DNA of 42,150 nt from Deltaproteobacteria bacterium (lineage in GTDB: Bacteria > Myxococcota_A > Polyangia > DRWM01 > JAAZOP01). Shown here piece after piece: positions 7,231 to 16,011 of this stretch. The DNA is taken from assembly GCA_016218765.1 (NCBI GenBank), contig JACRCZ010000112.1:1-42150 (forward strand), given 5' to 3'. Numbering within the stretch: the stretch's first letter is position 1; every line of letters starts with the position of its first letter. The position numbers and the translations under genes were made by a program. The notes under the pieces are model-generated. The model ran no database searches. It was not told where the DNA came from and was given only the letters and a program-made list of their open reading frames with translations.

Positions 7231-8631
7231 TTGTCGCAGCAAGATCGCCGGTCGGCCCTGCTGGTCTCGACGCTGGCGTCGTTCCTGCTGCCGTTCATGG
7301 GCGGGGCGTCGAACGTCGCGGTGCGCGCGATCGCGGACGAGTTCCACGCGGACGCGGCCGCGCTGAGCTGGTTCGTCACGAGCTTCCTGGTGGTTTCGGC
7401 GATGTTCCTGCTGCCGTTCGGGCGGTTGGGCGATCTTTGGGGCCGCAAGCGCACGTTCCAGGCCGGCGGCGCGGTGTTCTGCGTCGGCTCGGCGTTGTGC
7501 GTCGCGGCGCCGTCGCTGGCGCTGCTGATCGCGGCGCGGGCGGTGCAGGGAGCGGGCGGGGCGATGCTGGCGGCGACGGCGCCCGCGATCCTGATCTCCG
7601 TGTTTCCGCCGCAGGAGCGCGGCCGGGTGCTGGGGATCAACACGGCGGCCGTCTACGCGGGCCTGGCGGCCGGACCGGTGGTGGGTGGAGTCCTGACCAG
7701 CCTGGCCGGATGGCGCTCGATCTTCCTCCTCGGCCTGGTCGCCGCGGAGCTGGCGTTCCTGTTGACGCGGCTGCGGCTGCGGGGCGACTGGGCAGAGGCG
7801 AGGGGGGAGGGTTTCGACTTCGCGGGGGCGGCGCTGTGCGCGCTGGGCCTGGGCCCCCTGTCGGTGGGCGTTACGCTGCTGGGGAGTTGGTGGGCGGCCC
7901 CGTGGCTCGCGGCGGGGGGCGGCGCGGCGCTGGTCGCTTTCGTCTGGTGGGAGTCGCGGACGAAGCAGCCGATCCTGGAGGTCGGCCTGTTCCGCCACAA
8001 CCGGCTGTTCGCGCTGTCGAACGTCGCCGCCTTGATCAGCTACGCGGCGACGTTCGCCACGACGTACCTGCTGTCGTTGTATCTCCAGGTCGTCCGCGAT
8101 CTGAGTCCGCGGAACGCCGGCTTCGTACTCCTGACGGCGCCGGTCTTCCAGGCGGTGCTCTCGCCCTGGGCCGGGAAGCTCTCCGACCGCGTCGCGCCGC
8201 GGATCGTGTCGTCGGTCGGCATGGGGCTGTGCGCCGCGGCGCTGGGCTTGTTCGCGCTGGTCGACGCGCAGACGCCGCTGGTGCTGCTGATCGGCGAGAT
8301 CGCCCTTCTGGGCGTGGGGTTCGCGCTGTTCTCGTCGCCGAACATGAACGCCGTGATGTCGTCGGTGGAGCGGCGGCAGCTCGGGGTGGCGGCGGCGACG
8401 GTCGGGACGATGCGCACGGTCGGCATGACCATGAGCATGGCGGTGGTGACGCTGCTGCTCACGGCGCACCTGGGCAGCCGCGAGATCACCCCGGTCGTGG
8501 CGGGGCCGTACGTCGAGGCGATGCGCGTGTCGTTCGCGCTGTTCGCCGGGCTGTGCGTGCTTGGCGTCCCGGCCTCGTTGGCGAGGGGGAAGGGACGGGG
8601 GGGGAAGGAAGCCACCGATGGACACCGATGA
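7231..8631 (+). CDS. MFS drug/solute exporter, DHA2-type
   Basis: A 466-residue multi-pass inner-membrane transporter. Hydrophobic segments run through the whole length in a number consistent with the 14-helix DHA2 family. The motif A loop between helices 2 and 3 is seen as GRLGDLWGRKR, and GGVLTSLAGWRSIF fits the motif C/helix 5 region. Such proteins export drugs or metabolites using the proton gradient; the substrate cannot be named. The start chosen is TTG at 7231, preceded by GGAGG about ten bases upstream. The frame is open back to 7045, but that part is repeat sequence. The stop codon (8629-8631) and the last five residues (ATDGHR end) come from repeat copy D. It runs convergent to murA. 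Confidence 0.85.
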   Translation: MSQQDRRSALLVSTLASFLLPFMGGASNVAVRAIADEFHADAAALSWFVTSFLVVSAMFLLPFGRLGDLWGRKRTFQAGGAVFCVGSALCVAAPSLALLIAARAVQGAGGAMLAATAPAILISVFPPQERGRVLGINTAAVYAGLAAGPVVGGVLTSLAGWRSIFLLGLVAAELAFLLTRLRLRGDWAEARGEGFDFAGAALCALGLGPLSVGVTLLGSWWAAPWLAAGGGAALVAFVWWESRTKQPILEVGLFRHNRLFALSNVAALISYAATFATTYLLSLYLQVVRDLSPRNAGFVLLTAPVFQAVLSPWAGKLSDRVAPRIVSSVGMGLCAAALGLFALVDAQTPLVLLIGEIALLGVGFALFSSPNMNAVMSSVERRQLGVAAATVGTMRTVGMTMSMAVVTLLLTAHLGSREITPVVAGPYVEAMRVSFALFAGLCVLGVPASLARGKGRGGKEATDGHR

Positions 8632-8639
8632 ACACCGAT
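8608..8639 (+). repeat. 32-bp dispersed repeat, copy D (CCGAT type)
   Basis: GAAGCC (one change from GAAACC), then three ACCGAT boxes at 10-bp spacing with spacers GGAC and GAAC. The TGA that ends the MFS gene lies within it, at the second box. Confidence 0.9.
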
Positions 8640-8653
8640 GGGGGGGCGGGGAC

Positions 8654-8681
8654 CCTGAAGCCCGAAGCCTGAAGCCCGACT
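8654..8681 (+). repeat. Two copies of a 14-bp tandem repeat
   Basis: CCTGAAGCCCGA is repeated with a 14-bp period (8654 and 8668) in the short gap between the convergent MFS and murA genes, reaching the murA stop codon. Confidence 0.7.
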
Positions 8682-9981
8682 AGGAGGGAATCGGGGTCTG
8701 CTGCCAGGTGACGCGCTTGATGCGGACGCCGAGAGCGCGGAGCTTGTCCTCGAGGCGTTCGTAGCCGCGATCGATCTGGTCCACGTTGCCGATCTGGCTG
8801 GGGCCCTCGGCGCACAGCGCGGCGAGGACCAGCGCCATGCCGGCGCGGATGTCCGGGCTGACGACGGTGCCGCCGCGCAGCGGGGAGGGGCCGACGATCA
8901 CGGCGCGGTGGGGATCGCAGAGGATGATCTGCGCCCCCATCGAGATCAGCCGATCGGTGAAGTACAGGCGGCTCTCGAACATCTTGTCGTGGATGAGCAC
9001 GGTGCCGCGGGCCTGGGTGGCGACGACCAGCGCGATGCTCAAGAGGTCGGCGGGGAAGCCGGGCCAAGGCGCGTTCTCGATCTTCGGCACCGCGCCGCCC
9101 GCGTCGGGCTGGATCGCCAGCTCCTGCTCGTCCTCGACGACGAGCAGGTCGTCCTCGTAGCGCATGCGCACGCCGAGGCGCTTGCGAAAGACCCAGTCGA
9201 CCATGCGGAGCTGCTCGCGGCGTACGCCCCTGATGCGCAGCTCGCCGCGGGTCACGGCGCCCAGCCCGACGAAGCTCCCGACCTCGATGTGGTCGGGCGA
9301 GATCGTGAACTCGCCGCCCTGCAGCCGGTCCACGCCTTCGATCGTCAGGATGTTGCTGCCGATGCCCGCGATCCGCGCGCCCATCCGCTCCAGGCAGCGA
9401 CAAAGGTCCTCGACGTGCGGCTCGGACGCCGCGTTGCGCAGGACCGTCGTGCCCTTGGCCAGGGCGGCGGTCATGACGGCGTTCTCGGTCGCCGTGACGC
9501 TGGCCTCGTCCAGGAGCACGTCCGCGCCGCGCAGGCCGTCCGGACCGAGCCGCAGCTCCCCGGCGACCTCGGACGCGCCGAGAGCTTCGAGGGCGAGGAG
9601 GTGGGTGTCGATGCGGCGCCGACCGATCTGGTCGCCGCCGGGCGTGGGGATGCCGACGCAGCCGAGGCGGGCGAGGAGGGGACCGAGGAGGGTGAGCGAG
9701 CCGCGCAGGCGGGCGAGGAGGGACGGCTTGGCGCACGAGCGCTGGACGTCCTTGGCGTGGAGGCGGACGCTGTGGTCCGCGCGGACGTCGACGGAGACGC
9801 CGAGCTGGCGGAGGATCTCGAGCAGGGTGGCGATATCGCCGATACGCGGGACGTTGTGCAGCGTGAGGGGCTCGTCGGTGAGCAGGCACGCGGCGAGCAG
9901 CGGCAGGGCGGCGTTCTTGTTGCCGCTGGGCGTCACCTCGCCCCGGACCGGCTGCCCCCCTTGCAGGATGAATTGTTCCAT
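8680..9981 (-). CDS. murA: UDP-N-acetylglucosamine 1-carboxyvinyltransferase with Asp117
   Basis: This 433-residue protein matches MurA, which transfers enolpyruvate from PEP to UDP-GlcNAc in the first committed step of peptidoglycan synthesis. The N-terminal SGNKNA with the conserved Lys22 and the C-terminal DIRAGMAL segment are present, and the length is standard. The active-site loop reads PGGDQIG: residue 117 (codon 9631-9633, GAC) is Asp where most MurA proteins have the Cys that fosfomycin alkylates. Natural Asp variants are known in mycobacteria and chlamydia and are active but fosfomycin-insensitive. ATG at 9981 gives the typical MurA N-terminus. It is a single gene between repeat copies D and E. 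Confidence 0.95.
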   Translation of the reverse strand: MEQFILQGGQPVRGEVTPSGNKNAALPLLAACLLTDEPLTLHNVPRIGDIATLLEILRQLGVSVDVRADHSVRLHAKDVQRSCAKPSLLARLRGSLTLLGPLLARLGCVGIPTPGGDQIGRRRIDTHLLALEALGASEVAGELRLGPDGLRGADVLLDEASVTATENAVMTAALAKGTTVLRNAASEPHVEDLCRCLERMGARIAGIGSNILTIEGVDRLQGGEFTISPDHIEVGSFVGLGAVTRGELRIRGVRREQLRMVDWVFRKRLGVRMRYEDDLLVVEDEQELAIQPDAGGAVPKIENAPWPGFPADLLSIALVVATQARGTVLIHDKMFESRLYFTDRLISMGAQIILCDPHRAVIVGPSPLRGGTVVSPDIRAGMALVLAALCAEGPSQIGNVDQIDRGYERLEDKLRALGVRIKRVTWQQTPIPS

Positions 9982-10036
9982 CGCGGGCCTCCGTCCAGCC
10001 GAGGAGACCACAGATTCCGGAGAAAGGAACCACAAA

Positions 10037-10068
10037 GAAACCACCGATGAACACCGATGGACACCGAT
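10037..10068 (+). repeat. 32-bp dispersed repeat, copy E (CCGAT type)
   Basis: GAAACC then three ACCGAT boxes at 10-bp spacing, with spacers GAAC and GGAC. It is preceded by what look like partial units (ACCACAGATTCCGG at about 10009 and AACCACAAAG at about 10028). It lies between the divergent murA and ferritin-like genes. Confidence 0.88.
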
Positions 10069-10204
10069 GGCGCAGATCCCGGAGGCCGGGCTCCGAAGAC
10101 GGAAGTCCGGAAATCGCCTTTCGCCACCCCGGGCGACTTGACCGCGCGGCGGCGGAGATCCAAGGTGACGCCGGCTCGCCGGGGGCGGGAACCGGAGGTC
10201 TACC

Positions 10205-10717
10205 GTGGACGAGATTCGCAAGTCGCTGCTGGGGGCGCTGGCCAAGGCGATCGACTCGGAGTACGAGGGGTACGGGTTCTACCTCATGGCGTCCAAGGTG
10301 ACCGGGGACGCGCTGGGGCGGGAGGTATTCGGGCGCCTGGCCCAGGAGGAGCTGGCGCACGCGGCGTTCCTCAAGGCGCAGCACCGCTCGATTGCCCAGA
10401 CCGGCTCCGTCGACTCCGAGGCGACGCTGGGCAATCCCTACGCCGTTGCCGGCGGCAGCCCGATCTTCTCGCCGGAGCTGCGGGAACGGATCGGCGACGC
10501 GCACTTCGAGATGAGCGCGCTGGGCGTCGGCATCCACCTGGAGCAGAACGCGATGGAGTTCTACGCCAAGCAGGCGCTCACCGCCCCGGACGCCGCCGTG
10601 CGCGCGTTCTTCCGCGAGCTGGCGGAGTGGGAGGCGGGACACTACCGCGCCCTGCTGGCCCAGCAGGAGGAGCTGCAGGAGGACTACCGCACCCGCAACG
10701 GGTTCGAGCCTTTCTGA
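10205..10717 (+). CDS. Ferritin-like diiron (rubrerythrin-type) protein
   Basis: A 170-residue, all-helical protein with the residue pattern of a four-helix diiron site: Glu19, Glu49-x-x-His52, Glu113 or Glu118, and Glu143-x-x-His146. This is the ferritin-like/rubrerythrin core without a C-terminal rubredoxin domain (no CxxC present). Relatives handle peroxide or store iron in the cytoplasm, a role that fits an anaerobe with many Fe-S enzymes, but the exact activity is not readable. GTG at 10205 is used because GGAGGT lies five bases upstream and the N-terminus fits the family. It converges on the lipoprotein gene at 10837. Confidence 0.8.
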   Translation: MDEIRKSLLGALAKAIDSEYEGYGFYLMASKVTGDALGREVFGRLAQEELAHAAFLKAQHRSIAQTGSVDSEATLGNPYAVAGGSPIFSPELRERIGDAHFEMSALGVGIHLEQNAMEFYAKQALTAPDAAVRAFFRELAEWEAGHYRALLAQQEELQEDYRTRNGFEPF

Positions 10718-10836
10718 CCAGCGCGCGGCCGGTGATCGTGCGTCGGCCTTCTCGGAACCCGGACGGGGAGAGGTGGAGAGGACGGCTGGGGAGGTGGGGA
10801 GAGGACGGGCTCGGCCGCGGCGGCGCGCGCTCCTGC

Positions 10837-12849
10837 TCACTCCGGTTGTCGCAGGAGCACGGCGCACGCGGGATCGTCGACGGGGGCGAGGGTCGCGGCG
10901 TCCACCAGACATCGGTACTTCGCGCAGGCGGCGCCGTCGCACCACAGCGCGCCGTCCGGGTACTCGATAAGGCTGCCGTTGGCGTAGAGGCCGACGATCG
11001 GCCCTTCAGCCTCGAGGGTGGCGGAGGCCATGGCGAGGTTGCCCTGGCGCAACCGGTGCAGGTGCAGGCCGACGCCCCGGTTGTACCCGCGAGCCTCGCG
11101 CGAGCGGCCGAGCGGCAGGCCGACGTAGGAACCGTCGGCGGGGTCGATCCGCCCCCAGGCGAAGTCGGTGACGCCGACCGAGCCGCCGACGGCGATGCCC
11201 GCGTCGGTCCAGTCGATGTACGCCGAGACCGTGCCGAAGCGGTCCTCGTCCCAGGGGAACTTCGAGACGACGTCGAGCGTGGCCGCGTCCAGGACGTAGA
11301 GGCCCGCCGCGTCGTCGCGGGGCCAGGAGTCGACCCCCACGAAGACGCGCGCGCCGTCGGGCGAGAGCGCGGCGCCGGAGTTGCGGCTGTACGCCGGCGG
11401 CGGGGAGAACTCGGCCAGGACGGTCGCACGGTCGGCGTCGATGAGCCGCACGCCGAAATGGGGCTCGGCGAGGATCCATCGGGACCCGCCGTCGCCGCCG
11501 GCCCATCGCACGTACTGCTCGATGCTCCCGAAGATCTCGACGTCGGACCGCGTCCAGTCGCCGCCGTCCACGTTTCCCACGTACAGCCGGCGCCCCCCGG
11601 AGCCGTCGCGCAACACGGCGAGACGGCCGCCGGGACCGGAGAGGATCTGCCACTGCGCGTCGTCGGGCGAGGAGCCGCGAGGTCCCGGCAGGGAGACGGA
11701 TTCGAGCGCCGCGCCGCCGTCCGCGTCCCACCGTCGCAGCACCCCCTCCTCGTCGACCGCGCCGATCCAACCGCCGTCGGCGTCGGCCACCGGGTCGATG
11801 GGGTGCGTCCGGCCGTTGGCATCGAAGAAGACCGGTACGGGCATGGCATCGACGCGCTGCGGCGCCCGCGGTTCCGTCCAGTCCCAGAGGTACAGCCCGA
11901 AGTCGGCGTGGTGGAGGATCCGGCCGTCCGGAAGCGGGACCCAGGGATCGGCCAGGCGGAGGATTTCCTCGCCTCCGTCGTCCGGAACGGCTGGGCACGT
12001 GTCTTCCCGCACGCCCACGCGACCGGCGACCTGCTGCCGCCGTTGCGGCGGTTCGACGGGATCGAATCCGACGACGACCTCGTCCGTGCGGGCCTCGATG
12101 CACTCCGCCCAGAAACTCTCCGACTCGGCCATCGCCGGCGCCTCGAACACCTTGACCGACTGCGCGTCGGCGGGGGCGCCCGCGGGTCGGGCGCGTACGG
12201 CGGCGTACAGCCGATGCAGGTCGGCGGCCCACAGCAGCCGCCGATCGGCGCCGAGCGGAATGGCCGGCACCTCGCCGGCCATCGGCGTCCCGTCCTCGAG
12301 GTCGAAGGCCACCGTCGCGGTCCCCTCCGGCGCGCGGCGGCGGACGAAACAACGATCCGGGCCCGCGACGACGTCGAGCACGAAGCCGTCCTCGCGGGTC
12401 GTCCACAGCCAGCGCTGCTCGGGTAGGTCGTAGGCGCCGATCACGTTCCCGTCGACGTGGCGTTCGGCCAGGCACAGCCGGCGGAACGACGGGTCCAGTC
12501 CCACATGCCAGACATCGCCCGCGAAACGCTCGGAGAACCACACCTCTCCGGTGTCCGGGTCCGAGACCAGCACGGCCAGCGAGTCGACATCGACCGCGCG
12601 ACGCCCCTGGCCCTCGACCTCGACCACCACGCGTCGCGCCAGTCCCGGCCGCTGGCGCACGATGCGCGGCGGGTAGACCGGGCCCGCCGCTGCGGCGTCG
12701 GGCGCCGCAGCGAGGGCACCCTCCCCGCTGCCCGAGTCGGCTCCGGCCGCCGGAACGCCGGCGTCCGGCGGCACGGTCCGCGGACAGGCGGCCAGTCCGA
12801 TCAGCACGACGGCGATCCCACCCCACACCCTGCGACGGTTCGGTTGCAT
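10837..12849 (-). CDS. Large lipoprotein with propeller-like repeats, function unknown
   Basis: A 670-residue predicted lipoprotein: a basic N-terminus, a hydrophobic stretch and lipobox LAAC with Cys22, then an Ala/Asp/Gly-rich linker to about residue 55. The rest is beta-rich, with recurring blocks of the kind seen in beta-propellers (for example VLVSDPDTGEVWF and VLDAATLDVVSKF), so a YncE/WD40-like fold is plausible but not proven. No catalytic motif is seen. A paired cysteine region near the C-terminus (CDGAACAKYRC) may form disulfides. Start: ATG at 12849, with a GGGAGGG about 16 bases upstream; an in-frame ATG at 12882 would add 11 residues to the signal peptide. It is transcribed toward the ferritin-like gene and is not obviously in an operon. 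Confidence 0.75.
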   Translation of the reverse strand: MQPNRRRVWGGIAVVLIGLAACPRTVPPDAGVPAAGADSGSGEGALAAAPDAAAAGPVYPPRIVRQRPGLARRVVVEVEGQGRRAVDVDSLAVLVSDPDTGEVWFSERFAGDVWHVGLDPSFRRLCLAERHVDGNVIGAYDLPEQRWLWTTREDGFVLDVVAGPDRCFVRRRAPEGTATVAFDLEDGTPMAGEVPAIPLGADRRLLWAADLHRLYAAVRARPAGAPADAQSVKVFEAPAMAESESFWAECIEARTDEVVVGFDPVEPPQRRQQVAGRVGVREDTCPAVPDDGGEEILRLADPWVPLPDGRILHHADFGLYLWDWTEPRAPQRVDAMPVPVFFDANGRTHPIDPVADADGGWIGAVDEEGVLRRWDADGGAALESVSLPGPRGSSPDDAQWQILSGPGGRLAVLRDGSGGRRLYVGNVDGGDWTRSDVEIFGSIEQYVRWAGGDGGSRWILAEPHFGVRLIDADRATVLAEFSPPPAYSRNSGAALSPDGARVFVGVDSWPRDDAAGLYVLDAATLDVVSKFPWDEDRFGTVSAYIDWTDAGIAVGGSVGVTDFAWGRIDPADGSYVGLPLGRSREARGYNRGVGLHLHRLRQGNLAMASATLEAEGPIVGLYANGSLIEYPDGALWCDGAACAKYRCLVDAATLAPVDDPACAVLLRQPE

Positions 12850-12931
12850 GCGCCGACCCCCGATCCCTCCCCGCCGCTTCATATCGCGACCCGGGGTCCG
12901 CGAACAACGGGGTCGGAGGGCCGCGCGAGCG

Positions 12932-13666
12932 TCAGTCCGCGGGGTCCCAGGTGTCGAAGGACACGGCGAAGCCGACGTCGAATCCCCCTCCCCCCGCGCC
13001 ATCGAACTCGTTCCAGTAATTGGCTACCGTGTAGCCCAGCCAGAAGCGGAAGGCGTCCCACGGAGCAGCCTGGACACCGAACCAGGCGAGGTTCCAGAGC
13101 GTCGGCGGCACGCCCCACGCCCCGGTCAACGCGAGCCGGTCGTGCACGAAGAGGGAGAACCAGGAGAAGTGCAGCGCGAATCCGGCCCCCAGGTAGCCGC
13201 CGCCGGCCGCGCGGTCGGACCAATCCCGGCCGTCGGGCTGTTCGTCGGGGCGGCAGTAGGTGGTGGGCTCCGCGCCGTTGCCGCACCGCTCACCGCCCAC
13301 ACCCGCGACCCCGCCGGCATCGATGTCGAAGACGAAGCGGGAGCTGCGGCTGCCCTCGTTCGCGAGCTGGAATCTCGCCCCGGCCCACCCCAGGGTCCAG
13401 TACTCGTTCATCCAGTTCGCGCCGGCCTCGAGCGCCAGCCAATCCGTCGGTTGGAAGAACAGGCCGGAGTCGACGCCGGGGATCGGCGTGGGGAAGTTCA
13501 ACGACGCGACGATGCCCACGCGACCTGCTTCCATCGGGCCGGGCGCACCCCAGCTCCCGATGCGCGGGGGAGGCGCGTATGTCGGCGCACAGGCGCAGAG
13601 GCCGAGCGGCAGGCAGACCGCGAGCCAGCTTGCCCTCCGACCCTTCCTGCGCGTGGTGCCGACCAT
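12932..13666 (-). CDS. Lipoprotein with outer-membrane barrel-like body
   Basis: A 244-residue protein starting with a basic stretch and a lipobox LCAC (Cys26). The body alternates aromatic and small residues in short strands (such as FRFWLGYTVANYW and LEAGANWMNEYW), as in small outer-membrane beta-barrels, though it ends in Ala-Asp rather than an aromatic residue. Two cysteines in the middle (GGERCGNGAEPTTYCRP) could pair. It resembles uncharacterised myxobacterial-type surface proteins; no function can be assigned. ATG at 13666 gives a good lipoprotein signal. It diverges from the RNase H gene across a 261-bp gap. Confidence 0.7.
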   Translation of the reverse strand: MVGTTRRKGRRASWLAVCLPLGLCACAPTYAPPPRIGSWGAPGPMEAGRVGIVASLNFPTPIPGVDSGLFFQPTDWLALEAGANWMNEYWTLGWAGARFQLANEGSRSSRFVFDIDAGGVAGVGGERCGNGAEPTTYCRPDEQPDGRDWSDRAAGGGYLGAGFALHFSWFSLFVHDRLALTGAWGVPPTLWNLAWFGVQAAPWDAFRFWLGYTVANYWNEFDGAGGGGFDVGFAVSFDTWDPAD

Positions 13667-13850
13667 CGTTCGCGGGACATGCAGCTTACGCGCCGCCGGC
13701 GCGGCGTCTTGTTCCTCGAGATTCCGGCGGTCGCCCCAACGCAGCCGCCGGAGGAAGCGTGGGGACCGGACGACACCGTGGCGGCATCGACACGGTTCCG
13801 GACCGGGATCGCCCGCCGCGTGGGTCGCGGTCGGCACGGGATGGCACGTT

Positions 13851-13873
13851 GACATCCCGGCGACCGCGATGTC
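13851..13873 (+). promoter_or_regulatory. Inverted repeat upstream of the RNase H gene
   Basis: GACATCCCG and CGCGATGTC form 9-bp arms with one mismatch around a 5-bp centre, about 55 bp before the RNase H start. A TTGACA overlaps its left end (13849-13854). It could be an operator or a promoter element; there is no other support. Confidence 0.3.
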
Positions 13874-13927
13874 AGGTTGCGGTCCGGAGACCGGGCCGCG
13901 GGGGGAGGGGGTCGGGCGCGACGGGCG

Positions 13928-14740
13928 ATGTTCAAGAAGCCGAAGAACAAGTGGTACGCCTTCGTGACGACCCGCGAGCGCGGGATCGTGTCGTCGTGGG
14001 ACGCGTGCGAGGCGAAGGTTTCGGGGAAGCCGGCGCGCTACAAGGGGTTTCCCGATCGGGCGTCTGCGGAGCGGTGGCTCGCCGGCGGGGCGCGCTACGA
14101 CCAGGCCGACCGGCCGGCGAAGTGGTACGCATGGATCGTCGACGGCGAGCGCGGGGTGTGCTCGACGTGGCCCGAGTGCGAGCGGGTCGTCCGGGGGCGT
14201 CGCGCGCGGTTCCGGGCCTTCGACGACCGGGCGGCGGCGGAGCGGTGGCTGGCCGAGGGGGCGCCGCAGCGCGATCGGTCGCGGGACAAGCAGGAGGCGC
14301 TCGATGCGCTGCCGGATCGGGCGGTGTTCTTCGACTCCGGCACGGGTCCGGGGCGCGGGGTCGAGGTCAACGTGACCGACCGTGACGGCGTACCGCTTGC
14401 GCATCTGGCGGCGCCGGAGGAAGGCGAGCTGTCGCCGCAGGGCACCGTGGTGCTCGGGCGGAAGCGGACCAACAACTACGGCGAGCTGTACGGCTGCCTG
14501 CTGGCGCTGCGGGCGGCGGGGAAGCTGGGTTCGCGTCACATCTTCGGCGACAGCCGGCTCGTGCTGGAGTTCTGGTCGCTCGGGCGGGTCGCGGCGGAGA
14601 AGCGGGCGAGCGACCCGGCGCTGGCGGCGCTCTCGTCCCGGGTGCGAGCGGCGCGTGCCGCGTTCGAGCGGAACGGCGGCTCGCTGGCCCACGTTCCGGG
14701 CGGCATCAACCCGGCAGACTTGGGACATCACCGGGACTGA
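13928..14740 (+). CDS. RNase H family protein with two viroplasmin-type domains
   Basis: A 270-residue protein. Residues 8-51 and 65-108 are two copies of the RNase HI N-terminal hybrid-binding (Caulimovirus viroplasmin) domain: each starts KWYA, contains GER/RERG and a W-x-x-C/E segment, and ends AERWL. After a charged linker comes an RNase H fold with the acidic residues expected for two-metal catalysis: Asp136 (FFDSG), Glu186 (NNYGELYG), Asp208 (FGDSRL) and Asp264 (NPAD). It should cleave RNA in RNA-DNA hybrids. ATG at 13928 starts just before the first domain; the frame is open upstream to 13877. Most bacterial members have one such domain; two is unusual. It converges on the archaemetzincin gene with a 19-bp gap. 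Confidence 0.85.
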   Translation: MFKKPKNKWYAFVTTRERGIVSSWDACEAKVSGKPARYKGFPDRASAERWLAGGARYDQADRPAKWYAWIVDGERGVCSTWPECERVVRGRRARFRAFDDRAAAERWLAEGAPQRDRSRDKQEALDALPDRAVFFDSGTGPGRGVEVNVTDRDGVPLAHLAAPEEGELSPQGTVVLGRKRTNNYGELYGCLLALRAAGKLGSRHIFGDSRLVLEFWSLGRVAAEKRASDPALAALSSRVRAARAAFERNGGSLAHVPGGINPADLGHHRD

Positions 14741-14759
14741 CTCCGCGCGTCGGGACCCT

Positions 14760-15839
14760 TCACTCTGTCCCCGCCTCCGCCCGGCCTTGCCCCAACTCCA
14801 GCAGATCGGCGACGACGGACAGGCCGGCCCGGATCGCCGCCGATCGGCGGCGGAACCACACGGCATCCTGGCCGAGGCCCATGGACTCGAGATGGGCGGC
14901 CAGCGCGTCGTACCGCGCGAGCACGTCGAACCCGAGGTTCGACTGGAGCTTGCGCAGGCACTCCGGGCACAGGTAGAGCGGCTTGCGGTCGGTCTCCTCC
15001 AGGGAGTTCGACCCGTTCATGTTGCACGCCCAATCGATGCAGTGCACGAGTCCGAACATGTGGCCCAGCTCGTGCGTGACCACCTGCAACGAGCGCCGGA
15101 GCTCCAGCCGCGACGCCTCGGCCGTCCGCTGACGGTTCATGAACTCCGGTCCCAACCGGGCCAGGGAGTAGATGCCGATGCGGTCGTAGAGCAGCGCCTC
15201 GCCGAAGACGAAGTTCCATCGCGGCGACGGGTAGAGGTCGGCCATGGTGACGCCGAGCAGCGCGATGGCCGAGGGCGGGAGCGCGTCCGGTAGGATGTCG
15301 CGGAGGAAGCGTCCGGTGAGGTACTGGCCCCACTGTCGGCCCGCGGCGGAGCGGATCCGGTCGGGGTGTCGCGGGAGGGAACGCCCGGCTTCCAGCCGCA
15401 CGGGCACGTCGAAGTACGATGCGGTGAAAGCGGCCACCTGCGCCAGCAACTCCGCCTGCCGGTCGTCGAGCGGGCCGAACGGCAGGAGGACGATCTCCGT
15501 CCGCAGCTCGGTGCGTCCGGGCGGATTGGACGCGACGTAGGCCGCGAAGCCCTGCCCGGGCTCGTCGTGGACGGAGAGCCAATCACCGGGTCGAGGCTCG
15601 CCCAGCCGGGTGAACGCCGAGACATCGCCCACGGCGAGCTCGAGCTGCGCCGACGTGGTCGCCTGCCCCGCGGCAGGCCCGGCGGCGTCGAGGGCGCCGC
15701 CGTCCCGGGTTCCCGGGAGGTAGAGCGCGCCACCAGGCTCCGCGGCGGATGCGTCCCGAGACCGTCGCGTCTCGCAACGGCACGCGGCTGCCAGGGCGAG
15801 GGGCACGATCATCGCGCCGAGCAGCGGGCCACGGGGCAT
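14760..15839 (-). CDS. Archaemetzincin-type zinc protease, predicted lipoprotein
   Basis: A 359-residue protein. The zinc-binding block HELGHMFGLVHC (256-267) is followed by Cys272, Met274 and a CPEC (291-294), the archaemetzincin signature: three histidine ligands for the catalytic zinc, Glu257 as base, and four cysteines for a second, structural zinc. The Cys-to-CxxC spacing is within one residue of the family pattern. The N-terminus is a short hydrophobic signal ending in AAAC (Cys20), then a Gly/Ala/Asp linker, so the protein is probably an envelope lipoprotein, whereas typical family members are cytosolic. A strong GGGAGGATCC stands before the ATG at 15839. The biological substrate of archaemetzincins is not established. 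Confidence 0.88.
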   Translation of the reverse strand: MPRGPLLGAMIVPLALAAACRCETRRSRDASAAEPGGALYLPGTRDGGALDAAGPAAGQATTSAQLELAVGDVSAFTRLGEPRPGDWLSVHDEPGQGFAAYVASNPPGRTELRTEIVLLPFGPLDDRQAELLAQVAAFTASYFDVPVRLEAGRSLPRHPDRIRSAAGRQWGQYLTGRFLRDILPDALPPSAIALLGVTMADLYPSPRWNFVFGEALLYDRIGIYSLARLGPEFMNRQRTAEASRLELRRSLQVVTHELGHMFGLVHCIDWACNMNGSNSLEETDRKPLYLCPECLRKLQSNLGFDVLARYDALAAHLESMGLGQDAVWFRRRSAAIRAGLSVVADLLELGQGRAEAGTE

Positions 15840-16011
15840 GGATCCTCCCTGCGACGCGATGGTCGCCCACATGGGCCGGCGGGACAACTCCTTCCAGTCC
15901 GGGTTCCCGCCGCGGCGCAGCGGGGCCGGCACCGCGGCCCCCCGGCCGCGAGACGCCGCCGCGGTCGGTCGACGTGTCCGAACGGTGTTCGTGTGCTAGA
16001 GATCCGGAGTC

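Noticed and set aside
5410..7643. Extended 744-residue frame starting upstream of hdrB
   Set aside because: The part before 6320 runs through hdrC and the intergenic region in a shifted frame; the GTG at 6320 with a Shine-Dalgarno and family-like N-terminus is the gene start.
6921..7643. Terminal inverted repeats of an insertion sequence around the 32-bp repeat copy C
   Set aside because: TCCGGAG flanks the copy on both sides, but the arms are not consistently found at other copies, there is no transposase frame and no target duplication.
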